DNA of 64,000 nt from Priestia aryabhattai B8W22 (lineage in GTDB: Bacteria > Bacillota > Bacilli > Bacillales > Bacillaceae_H), in NCBI RefSeq assembly GCF_000956595.1, contig NZ_JYOO01000009.1:92925-156924 (forward strand), read 5' to 3'. Every line of letters begins with the position of its first letter. Position 1 is the first letter of the stretch. Positions 56,304 to 64,000 of this stretch are shown here, piece after piece. The notes under the pieces are model-generated. The model was not told the origin of the DNA. It saw only the letters and a program-made list of their open reading frames with translations, and did no database searches. The position numbers and the translations under genes were made by a program.

Positions 56304-57716
56304 ATGACCGATACATTAAGCACTCTTAAACATATATATGAAACCATTTTAAATAAAGTCGATGCCGGTATCCATGCGGTCGATGAAACAGGAAAAACCA
56401 TTATTTACAATGAAAAAATGACAAAGATGGAGCTGATGGATGAACAAGACGTTTTACATAAAAACTTGTTAGATGTATTTATGTTCAAAGAAAATCAGCA
56501 AAGCACGCTTGTACAGGCGTTGCAAAAAGGAAAAGAAACGGTTAACGTCAAGCAAACGTATTTCAACAATCAAGGACAAGAAATCACGACGATTAATAAT
56601 ACCTTCCCTATTTTAAAAAATGGGGTCATTCAAGGAGCGGTTGAAATTGCTCAAGACGTTACGAAACTAGAGCGTCTAATCCGGCAAAACATTAGGCAAA
56701 AAGGAAACACACGCTTTACGTTTGATAGCATCATCGGAAACAGCCAAGCCGTTCACGATGTTATTGAAGATGCTAAGCGCGCCACTAGAACTCCTTCTTA
56801 TGTCTTAATTATTGGAGAAACAGGCACGGGGAAAGAACTGTTTGCCCAAAGCATACATAATGGCAGCAGCCGCTCTTCTGCTCCTTTTATTTCACAAAAC
56901 TGTGCTGCGCTACCGGATAATTTAATTGAAAGCCTTTTGTTCGGTACGAAACGCGGAGCTTTTACAGGTGCAATGGATAATCCCGGTCTTTTCGAACAAG
57001 CGCAAGGAGGCACATTACTGCTAGATGAAATCAACTCGTTAAACCCAAATCTGCAGGCTAAGCTTCTTCGAGTACTGCAAGAAAAAACCGTACGAAGAAT
57101 TGGGGATACAGTAGACAAACCGGTGAACGTTCGAGTCATCGCGAACATGAATGAAGACCCAATCGATGCGATTGCAGAAAATCGATTACGCAAAGACTTA
57201 TATTATCGACTTGGCGTCGTGACGCTTTTTATTCCTCCTCTTCGTGAACGAAAAGAAGATATTATTGAATTAACAAAGTTTTTCATCAAAAAATACAATG
57301 ATTTGTTTCAGATGAATGTAAAAACCGTAGATCACCAAGTCATGTCTTCTTTTCTCTCTTATGACTGGCCAGGGAACGTACGGGAATTAGAACACATTAT
57401 TGAAGGCGCCATGAACTTGGTGATGGATGAAGACGTTATTCACTATTCTCACCTTCCTTTTCAATACAGAACGAAGTTCCAGCTAAAGCAGCATGAACAT
57501 TCTGAAGATAAAACAAGCGGTGAATCACCTTCTTATCCAAGCGCTTTTCACCCTTCTCTTCCTTTAAAGGAACAGCTGTTAGCGTTCGAAGCAGAATGTA
57601 TTAAACAAACGCTTGAACAATACAACCACAACATCTCAAAAAGTGCTAAGATACTAGGGCTGACCAGACAAAGCTTGCAATATCGTATGAAACGATTAAA
57701 CATCCGCTCTAAATAA
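56304..57716 (+). CDS. rocR: Sigma-54-dependent activator RocR
   Basis: Enhancer-binding activator of arginine/ornithine catabolism, 470 residues. It has an N-terminal PAS-like sensor (1-125; GIHAVDETGKTIIYNE), a central AAA+ domain with Walker A GETGTGKE (171-178), the sigma-54-contacting GAFTGA (218-223), and LLLDE (238-242). A C-terminal Fis-type HTH follows (SAKILGLTRQSLQYRMKRL). AAAGGAGAG precedes the ATG. It is convergent with rocE, and its target promoter lies 6 kb away upstream of rocA. In B. subtilis the inducer is ornithine or citrulline. Confidence 0.94.
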   Translation: MTDTLSTLKHIYETILNKVDAGIHAVDETGKTIIYNEKMTKMELMDEQDVLHKNLLDVFMFKENQQSTLVQALQKGKETVNVKQTYFNNQGQEITTINNTFPILKNGVIQGAVEIAQDVTKLERLIRQNIRQKGNTRFTFDSIIGNSQAVHDVIEDAKRATRTPSYVLIIGETGTGKELFAQSIHNGSSRSSAPFISQNCAALPDNLIESLLFGTKRGAFTGAMDNPGLFEQAQGGTLLLDEINSLNPNLQAKLLRVLQEKTVRRIGDTVDKPVNVRVIANMNEDPIDAIAENRLRKDLYYRLGVVTLFIPPLRERKEDIIELTKFFIKKYNDLFQMNVKTVDHQVMSSFLSYDWPGNVRELEHIIEGAMNLVMDEDVIHYSHLPFQYRTKFQLKQHEHSEDKTSGESPSYPSAFHPSLPLKEQLLAFEAECIKQTLEQYNHNISKSAKILGLTRQSLQYRMKRLNIRSK

Positions 57717-57750
57717 AAAAGAAGTGCACTGTGCACTTCTTTTTTATTTT
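57711..57750. terminator. Bidirectional terminator rocR/rocE
   Basis: Perfect palindrome around GAAGTGCAC/GTGCACTTC with flanking A and T runs, between convergent genes. Confidence 0.9.
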
Positions 57751-59162
57751 GCTTTATAAACCGGTGAATCCGATTGTTTTTGTTTAATATTTTTCTTGAT
57801 TCCTACGTGATAATACACGTAGAGTACAATAATTAAAGGGACCCCGCAGTAAAGACCAATTCGTTGATCTGGAATAAAAATTAAGCTGATTAATACAAGT
57901 CCATACAAACAGAAACCTAGAATAGGAACGAACGGATAAAGCGGCGTTTTAAATTTTAATTCCTTTATGTCTCCCCCTTCCGCTAAAAAACGACGGCGGA
58001 ACATAAATTGAGAGGCACAAATGGACATCCAAACAATAATGGTCACCATTCCTGAAATCGAAATAAACCAAAGATATACGGTTTCAGCAGCCACGACGCT
58101 TGTAATCAACGAGCATCCTGAAATAATCATCGTCACAATTAACGCGTTAATTGGAACACCTTTTGAAGATAATTTCTTTAAAGATTTTGGCCCCATATTG
58201 CTGTTTGACAGTGACCAAAGCATACGAGAAGCAGCATAAACTCCGGAGTTCGCCACTGATAGAACGGCTGTTAAAATGACAAAGTTCATGATATCCGCTG
58301 CGTAGGGAATGCCAATTTGATCTAATACGGCAACAAACGGACTTTCAATAACTCCCGCTGTTTTGTATGGAAGAATAGAGACTAAAACAAACATAGCTAA
58401 CACAAAGAAAAACAGCGTTCTCCAAATGACGTTTCGAATAGATCTCGGCAACGTTTTCTCCGGGCTTTCACTTTCTCCTGCTGCAATGCCGACAAGCTCC
58501 GTTCCTTGAAACGAGAAGTTAACCGTTACTAAAGTTAATAGAACTGCCAGTATCCCGTTTGGAAAAAGACCTGCGCCTTGGGTGAAATGTGAAAGAAACG
58601 GTGCGGATTCTCCTCCTTTAAAGTCAATAAAACCAAAAACAGCAGCTCCTCCCATTAAAATAAATAGAATAATAGCCGTAACTTTAATACTCGAAAACCA
58701 AAACTCCGTTTCAGCATAGCTTCGAGCAGAAAGAGCGTTAATTAAAAACGTAATGACGCCAAAAATCAAGCACCATGACCATACAGGTACATCAGGAAAC
58801 CACCTCTGCATTAAAATTCCTGCTGACGTAAATTCAAGCCCTGTCGTATTTGCCCAGCTGAACCAGTACAGCCATCCAATCATAAAGCCTGTAGAAGGTC
58901 CTAAAAACCTTGTAGCGTATTCTTGAAAGGAACCTGAAACCGGCATTGCTACCGCTAGCTCTCCTAAACAAAGCATAACTAAGTACATGAGGAAGCCGCC
59001 TATTATATAAGCAAGAATGGCTCCTCCCGGCCCCGCCTGGCTAATAGTAAAACCCGAACCTAAAAATAATCCTGTCCCAATCACGCCTCCTAACGCAATC
59101 ATAAATAAATGTCTGCTTTTCATTGTTCTCTGTAATTGGTTTTGTTCTGTATCTCTCTTCAT
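57744..59162 (-). CDS. rocE: Arginine/ornithine permease RocE
   Basis: APC-superfamily importer of arginine and ornithine, 472 residues, twelve helices. The N-terminal LQRTMKSRHLFMIALGGVIG and the following GTGLFLGSGFTISQAGPGG match B. subtilis RocE closely. The frame opens at 59174, but the ATG at 59162 follows GGAGG by five bases. It lies 23 bp after rocB, the last gene of the rocA-D-B-E cluster. In B. subtilis rocE is instead in rocDEF. Confidence 0.92.
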   Translation of the reverse strand: MKRDTEQNQLQRTMKSRHLFMIALGGVIGTGLFLGSGFTISQAGPGGAILAYIIGGFLMYLVMLCLGELAVAMPVSGSFQEYATRFLGPSTGFMIGWLYWFSWANTTGLEFTSAGILMQRWFPDVPVWSWCLIFGVITFLINALSARSYAETEFWFSSIKVTAIILFILMGGAAVFGFIDFKGGESAPFLSHFTQGAGLFPNGILAVLLTLVTVNFSFQGTELVGIAAGESESPEKTLPRSIRNVIWRTLFFFVLAMFVLVSILPYKTAGVIESPFVAVLDQIGIPYAADIMNFVILTAVLSVANSGVYAASRMLWSLSNSNMGPKSLKKLSSKGVPINALIVTMIISGCSLITSVVAAETVYLWFISISGMVTIIVWMSICASQFMFRRRFLAEGGDIKELKFKTPLYPFVPILGFCLYGLVLISLIFIPDQRIGLYCGVPLIIVLYVYYHVGIKKNIKQKQSDSPVYKAK

Positions 59163-59185
59163 CGGTACCTCCATTCTTCATTTTC

Positions 59186-60865
59186 TTATAGGGTGTTTGT
59201 ACAAGCATGAAAACTTTTTAATATATGAACAGTTGTTTCTTGAATCAACTTAGGAAGGACGCCGAACGAATAAGGCTTGTATACTCGCTCTGTCCACTTA
59301 TGTCCGTCTTTCCCATATACTCCTATATTAATGGACGGAATATTTAACTCTCGAATTTCACGGAAAGGAATCGACCCTGCAATACCCCACCCCGGAAAGT
59401 TACGTGTAAAAGCATCGATTTCCTCATCTGTCTCATGAAGAGATAAAAAGCTGCCATCCGCTAGATAGGGGAAGAATTTTTTAAACTGAAATGTCTCTCC
59501 CGTCTGTTTTCCAACCTTCTCCACAGCCGCTTGTAAAGGATAAAGAAGCTGCTGATCTCTGCTTTCGTCTTTCTTCAAGTGATTATGAGGCAAGTAAGGC
59601 GGTGCAAAAAAGACAATTACGCGCGGACTTTGATGCGGATCTAACTTTTGAAGTTCTTCAATTACTTTAAAGCACCTTGTTCTAAGTTCTAAATGCGCAT
59701 ACTGTTCGAAAGCTTGTTCAATACAAGCCTGAGCACTTATCCCTTTTTGATCTAATTCTTCCAGATAATCTTCCAAACTCACAACATCCACTTTCCAAGA
59801 CAAGTTTCGCTTTGGTAAATTCGTTCTCCGAGCAAAAAGTTCGTAATAATCAGAAAGTTTTTTCTCCACTTTTTCACATGCTTCGATTGATGTTCCAATT
59901 AATTGACTCATCACTTCTTTTGCCGTTCGTTCGTAGATAAAATAGTTAAAATACAAATGACTGCTTACAGCGGTTTGCACATTATAAGCCTCTTTATTAT
60001 CTCGCTGATACAGGCAGGAAGGCGGCAGTACCAGCTCTCCTTCAATATTTTCAGCTAGGTTAATATTGTTATGGATGCTTCTCGTAATCTCAGATGCAAT
60101 CAAATTAGGATCTATGCCAGCAAGCGTATCCCCTACATGTACTTCCCTTCCGTAAATATAAAAACATGGAAGCAGTTTCCCAGCGGCTCCTGTATAAATA
60201 TAGCGCGTGGAATCTCCATCGTAAAGAGGTGTAATAAAGTCGGTATTAATCGCTGCTGTATACAAAAGATTTTTTTCTTTTTTCAAACGGTTCAGCTCAG
60301 AAACAGCAGAAATAATTCCAGCATGCTGACTTTCCTCATCTGGATTGACCATAAAAAGCACGTTTCCTTCTAATTGATTTTGATGCTTAGTAAAATGCAG
60401 CACATTAGCTAAATGTACAGCAATTCCACTTTGCATATCAACGGCTCCTCTTCCAAACATCCATTCACCTGAGCGAGCATCTCGCTGTACATCTTCATTA
60501 ATATTATGCATAGAGAAATAGCGCTGAAGTGCTTCTGGATCTAACGCTATGTCTTTTAATGAACCAAAATCTTCAATGCCAACCGTATCTAAGTGAGCGT
60601 GATAAATAATTGTTTGAGTATTTTTTTGGCTTCCTTGAATAAAAGCAAATACATTTTTTCTGCCTAGCGTATCGCCATTAATTTTTTGTTCCCAGATGTG
60701 AAGCGGATTTTCTTTGAAATAAGGAAAACTTTGAAGCGTGTCTTTAATAAAATCAGCAATCTTTACTTCGCCGCTTGTCCCATTGATACTTTTGATTTTC
60801 ACTAACGCTTTTGTTAAACATTCAACTTGCTCTTCAATGCTTAGCCGTGAGAGTTGGGTATACAC
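59186..60865 (-). CDS. rocB: Arginine utilization protein RocB (M20 hydrolase family)
   Basis: Putative metallohydrolase of 559 residues, M20 (deacylase/peptidase) family, required with the Roc system for arginine use in B. subtilis though its reaction is not established. Zinc-ligand motifs YHAHLDTVG and GRGAVDMQSG and the second-half PDEESQHAG are visible. The start is GTG seven bases after GGAGG. It is separated from rocD by a perfect 19-bp terminator, so it may need readthrough or a separate promoter. None of sigma-54 type is seen in the gap. Confidence 0.9.
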   Translation of the reverse strand: MYTQLSRLSIEEQVECLTKALVKIKSINGTSGEVKIADFIKDTLQSFPYFKENPLHIWEQKINGDTLGRKNVFAFIQGSQKNTQTIIYHAHLDTVGIEDFGSLKDIALDPEALQRYFSMHNINEDVQRDARSGEWMFGRGAVDMQSGIAVHLANVLHFTKHQNQLEGNVLFMVNPDEESQHAGIISAVSELNRLKKEKNLLYTAAINTDFITPLYDGDSTRYIYTGAAGKLLPCFYIYGREVHVGDTLAGIDPNLIASEITRSIHNNINLAENIEGELVLPPSCLYQRDNKEAYNVQTAVSSHLYFNYFIYERTAKEVMSQLIGTSIEACEKVEKKLSDYYELFARRTNLPKRNLSWKVDVVSLEDYLEELDQKGISAQACIEQAFEQYAHLELRTRCFKVIEELQKLDPHQSPRVIVFFAPPYLPHNHLKKDESRDQQLLYPLQAAVEKVGKQTGETFQFKKFFPYLADGSFLSLHETDEEIDAFTRNFPGWGIAGSIPFREIRELNIPSINIGVYGKDGHKWTERVYKPYSFGVLPKLIQETTVHILKSFHACTNTL

Positions 60866-60913
60866 TTCTATTCCTCCTGCCTATCAAATAAAAACGTCAT
60901 TTAGCTGCATATG

Positions 60914-60955
60914 AATAAAAATAGTACGATATGTATATATCGTACTATTTTTATT
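60914..60955. terminator. Terminator between rocD and rocB
   Basis: 19-bp perfect stem (60914-60932 with 60937-60955, 4-base loop) with flanking A/T runs. It lies after rocD, inside the co-directional roc cluster. Confidence 0.9.
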
Positions 60956-60968
60956 TACTTTAAACCGA

Positions 60969-62174
60969 TTACTCAGCAAATACTTTTTCAATTCGTTCAA
61001 TTGCCCAGTCCAACTCTTCTTTTGAAATCGTTAACGGCGGAGCAAAACGAATAACCGTACTGTGCGTTTCTTTACAAAGCAAACCTTGGTCTTTTAATTT
61101 TTCACAATAAGGACGAGCCTCTTCGTGTAATTCTACCCCGATGAATAGACCGCGGCCGCGCACTTCTTTAACAACTGGATTACTTAAGCTTTGGAGCTTC
61201 TGTTTGAAATAAGAACCTAGTTCTAATGAACGCGCTGGAAGTTTCTCGTCTTCAATTACTTCCAAAGCAGCTAATGATACGGCACAAGCAAGCGGGTTTC
61301 CTCCAAACGTTGAACCATGAGAACCAGGGTTAAAGACACTTAAAATGTCTTCGTTAGCGACTACGCAAGAAATAGGGAAAACTCCTCCTCCAAGCGCTTT
61401 ACCTAAAATCAGCATATCTGGTTCTACGCCTTCCCAATCACAAGCAAACATTTTGCCTGTACGCGCTAAGCCGACTTGAATTTCGTCAGCAATAAATAGC
61501 ACATTATGTTCTTTACATAAGTCAGCTGCAGCTTTTAGGAAGCCTTCTGGAGGTAAAACAATACCTGCTTCGCCTTGAATTGGCTCCATTAAAAATGCGG
61601 CCGTATTTGGTGTAATAGCGGCTTTTAACGCTTCTAAATCACCGTAAGGAATCGTTTGAAGCCCTGGAAGCATCGGTCCAAAACCACGTTGATATTCTGC
61701 TTCAGATGATAATGAAACAGCTGTCATTGTGCGACCGTGGAAGTTGCCCACACATGCGATGATTTGTGCTTGATTTTCAGCAACACCTTTCACATCGTAA
61801 GCCCAGCGGCGTGCAGCTTTAATGGCTGTTTCTACCGCTTCTGCTCCCGTATTCATTGGAAGAGCCATATTTTTATTTGTTAATTTACAAATCTTTTCAT
61901 ACCATGGGCCAAGCTGATCATTATGAAACGCTCGTGACGTTAACGTTACTTTATCAGCCTGACGTTTTAATGCTTCAATAATTTTCGGGTGACGGTGCCC
62001 TTGGTTAACAGCGGAATAAGCACTTAGCATATCCATATATTTATTATTTTCTGGATCGTGTACCCATACGCCTTCTGCTTTTTCAATTACAATCGGCAGC
62101 GGATGATAGTTGTGTGCCCCGAATTTTTCTGTTTGCTCAATGATTTTCACCGTTTTTTGTGTTTCAGTTGTCAT
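60969..62174 (-). CDS. rocD: Ornithine aminotransferase
   Basis: PLP enzyme converting ornithine and 2-oxoglutarate to glutamate semialdehyde and glutamate, 401 residues. [19 protein letters not shown] and the lysine in [15 protein letters not shown] are the cofactor-binding sites. NHGRT-like [13 protein letters not shown] is conserved. AAGGAGG precedes the ATG. It starts 23 bp after rocA. Catabolic counterpart of argD. It is followed by a strong terminator. Confidence 0.96.
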   Translation of the reverse strand: MTTETQKTVKIIEQTEKFGAHNYHPLPIVIEKAEGVWVHDPENNKYMDMLSAYSAVNQGHRHPKIIEALKRQADKVTLTSRAFHNDQLGPWYEKICKLTNKNMALPMNTGAEAVETAIKAARRWAYDVKGVAENQAQIIACVGNFHGRTMTAVSLSSEAEYQRGFGPMLPGLQTIPYGDLEALKAAITPNTAAFLMEPIQGEAGIVLPPEGFLKAAADLCKEHNVLFIADEIQVGLARTGKMFACDWEGVEPDMLILGKALGGGVFPISCVVANEDILSVFNPGSHGSTFGGNPLACAVSLAALEVIEDEKLPARSLELGSYFKQKLQSLSNPVVKEVRGRGLFIGVELHEEARPYCEKLKDQGLLCKETHSTVIRFAPPLTISKEELDWAIERIEKVFAE

Positions 62175-62197
62175 ATTTATTCCTCCTTATTTCCCAA

Positions 62198-63745
62198 TTA
62201 GAATGTTTCAGATGTTGTTTTTGCTTGCATGTGAAGAACAAGATAATCCGGTCCCCCTGCTTTTGAATCCGTTCCTGACATATTAAATCCGCCAAAAGGC
62301 TGGTACCCTACAATCGCTCCTGTACAGCCTCTGTTAAAATACAGATTTCCAACATGGAACTCTTCACGGGCGCGTTCAATATGCTCGCGGTTATTTGATA
62401 ATAAAGCGCCTGTTAATGCATATTCTGTATTGTTTGCAATCTCCATCATATGATCAAAATCTCGCGCTTTAGAGAATGCTACTACCGGACCAAAAATTTC
62501 TTCTTGCATGAGACGAGCTTTTTCATCTACATCCGCAAAAATAGTTGGCTGAATGAAGTATCCAGTTGAATTGTCTGCTTCTCCTCCCGCAACGAGACGC
62601 CCTTCTTCTTTTCCAATTTCAATATACGATAATACTTTATTGTACGAAGCCTCGTGAATAACAGGTCCCATATAAGTCGAAACTTCTTCCGGGTTGCCAA
62701 CGGTTAATGTTTTGGTTAGCGCAACTGCTTTTTCAAGCACTTCATCATACACATCTTGATGCACAACGGCACGAGAACCTGCGGAGCACTTTTGCCCTGC
62801 AAAACCAAATGCAGAGTATACGATTGAAGAAGCTGCTAAATCAAGATCTGCATCTTTGTCTACAACCACCGTATCTTTTCCGCCCATTTCAGCAATAACG
62901 CGTTTTAGCCATTTTTGTCCCGGCTGTACTTTTGCTGCTCGTTCGTAAATGCGGCAACCTACTGCGCGCGAACCGGTAAATGAAACAAACCGTGTTTTTG
63001 GATGTTCAACTAAGTAGTCACCGATTTCAGGTGTAGCACCAGGAATAAAGTTTAATACGCCTTTCGGTAAACCTGCTTCTTCCATTACTTCTACAAATTT
63101 CGCTGCTACTACAGGAGTGGCATCAGCTGGCTTTAATAAAATCGTGTTGCCTGTTACGATAGCTGCTACTGCTGTTCCAGCCATAATAGCTAACGGGAAG
63201 TTAAATGGTGAAATGATAATACCTACGCCAAGCGGAATATAATTGTACTGATTATACTCACCGTCTCGGCTCTGTACTGGGGAACCATCTTTTAACGTCA
63301 GGACTTGACGTGCGTAGTACTCTAAAAAATCAATTGCTTCTGCTGTATCAGCATCTGCTTCGTTCCAAGGCTTTCCCGCTTCTTTTACAAGATAACTAGA
63401 AAATTCATGCTTTCTGCGACGAATGATGGCCGCTGCGCGGAAAAGAATATCTGCTCGATGTTCTACTTTCCATTTTTTCCACGTTTCAAAAGCTTTTAAA
63501 GCTGACTGCATCGCTTGCTCTGCTAGATCTTTATTTACTGTAGAGACATATCCAATCACTTCTTTTATATTCGCTGGGTTAACAGACGTAATTTTCTCTT
63601 CAGTCTCCACTTTTTCACCGTCGATCACAAGCGGGTACGTTTTGCCAAGCTGTGTATTTACATATGTTAATGCTTCTTGAAATGTCTTTTTATTGTTTTC
63701 GTCCTTAAAATTTGTAAATGGTTCATGAGAATAAGAAACTACCAT
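62198..63745 (-). CDS. rocA: 1-pyrroline-5-carboxylate dehydrogenase
   Basis: Oxidises glutamate semialdehyde to glutamate with NAD, 515 residues, aldehyde dehydrogenase family. The catalytic Cys is in [15 protein letters not shown] and the general-base Glu in [19 protein letters not shown] is in the cofactor region. TAGGAGG precedes the ATG. It is first in rocA-rocD-rocB-rocE. A sigma-54 promoter (63791-63806) sits 45 bp upstream and a RocR-type inverted repeat further up. Confidence 0.97.
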   Translation of the reverse strand: MVVSYSHEPFTNFKDENNKKTFQEALTYVNTQLGKTYPLVIDGEKVETEEKITSVNPANIKEVIGYVSTVNKDLAEQAMQSALKAFETWKKWKVEHRADILFRAAAIIRRRKHEFSSYLVKEAGKPWNEADADTAEAIDFLEYYARQVLTLKDGSPVQSRDGEYNQYNYIPLGVGIIISPFNFPLAIMAGTAVAAIVTGNTILLKPADATPVVAAKFVEVMEEAGLPKGVLNFIPGATPEIGDYLVEHPKTRFVSFTGSRAVGCRIYERAAKVQPGQKWLKRVIAEMGGKDTVVVDKDADLDLAASSIVYSAFGFAGQKCSAGSRAVVHQDVYDEVLEKAVALTKTLTVGNPEEVSTYMGPVIHEASYNKVLSYIEIGKEEGRLVAGGEADNSTGYFIQPTIFADVDEKARLMQEEIFGPVVAFSKARDFDHMMEIANNTEYALTGALLSNNREHIERAREEFHVGNLYFNRGCTGAIVGYQPFGGFNMSGTDSKAGGPDYLVLHMQAKTTSETF

Positions 63746-63790
63746 GATATATACCTCCTAGTATGCAAATCTTTGTTTACTTTATAGTTA

Positions 63791-63806
63791 TGCAAATAGC
63801 GTGCCA
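63791..63806 (-). promoter_or_regulatory. Sigma-54 (SigL) promoter of the roc cluster
   Basis: On the minus strand TGGCACG-CTAT-TTGCA matches the -24/-12 consensus TGGCACG-N4-TTGCW in all defined positions. Confidence 0.93.
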
Positions 63807-63911
63807 ACTTTTAATAAAACTTCACATCCTCTTTATTTATCAAGGCTTTCACCACTTATATCATTCTTTCTTTTTTACAAAAGAAAAAATAATTGGCATA
63901 TGTACATTTTC

Positions 63912-63930
63912 TTGGCACTTAAAACGCCAA
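63912..63930. promoter_or_regulatory. Candidate RocR upstream activating site
   Basis: Inverted repeat TTGGC (63912-63916) / GCCAA (63926-63930) with A/T-rich flanks, about 105 bp upstream of the -24 box. A second TTGGC half-site is at 63893-63897. It is placed like the RocR enhancers of B. subtilis. Confidence 0.55.
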
Positions 63931-64000
63931 AATTTTTAGCATGAAGAGAACATTAAGACATACCTAAATCAATCTAATCTAGAAACGAACAAGTGGGATA

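Overview
The window is low-GC Firmicute chromosome. Its gene order closely follows the Bacillus subtilis yit/arg/yja/fab/app/opp/spx neighbourhood, here mostly on the minus strand. Protein sequences, the presence of clpB, and the interleaved gal and roc genes point to Priestia (Bacillus) megaterium or a close relative. The genus is fairly secure from the sequence; the species is inference. No rRNA, tRNA, prophage, insertion sequence or CRISPR array is visible. Most of the window is ordinary core genome, and no clearly new multigene defence or biosynthetic system was found.

Layout. 1-8.2 kb: the end of a TerC membrane protein (yjbE), a malonate-type carrier (madL-madM) with a LysR gene, spx, two amino acid permeases and yjbC. 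8.4-14.4 kb: oppABCDF with its own promoter and an attenuator-like hairpin after oppA. 14.7-16.0 kb: trpS behind a tryptophan T-box. 16.0-22.8 kb: yjbA and a second oligopeptide ABC system, appDFABC. 23-26.2 kb: yjaZ, fabF and fabH behind a FapR-like operator. 26.3-29.1 kb: yjzB, comZ, two genes of unknown role and yjzD. 29.2-37.3 kb: a block between yjzD and yjzC that B. subtilis lacks there: ykwC, galT-galK, an AraC regulator, a small gene and clpB with a CtsR operator. 37.4-47.9 kb: yjzC, an SDR gene and the arginine operon argCJBD-carAB-argF. 48-55.2 kb: fnr, yitW, yitU, two small or repetitive genes, yitT, yitS, a 43-residue gene, yitL and yajQ. 55.3-64 kb: an SDR, rocR, and the arginine/ornithine catabolic genes rocA-rocD-rocB-rocE behind a near-perfect sigma-54 promoter.

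The genes form a nitrogen and peptide economy. Opp and App import peptides, permeases import amino acids, the arg operon makes arginine and carbamoyl phosphate, and the roc genes degrade arginine and ornithine to glutamate. Visible regulatory sites fit this: a CodY-like box near opp, ARG-like and sigma-54 sites, catabolite (cre) sites at mad and gal, FapR at fab, CtsR at clpB and a PerR-like site at spx.

Most worth a second look: a tandem-repeat DUF3813-like protein with His-rich linkers (50.6 kb), the re-ordered roc cluster split by a 19-bp perfect terminator, a three-arm repeat between divergent genes at 7.35 kb, the two-hairpin leader of fnr, and two small genes that an automated gene caller could miss (50.46 and 53.42 kb).
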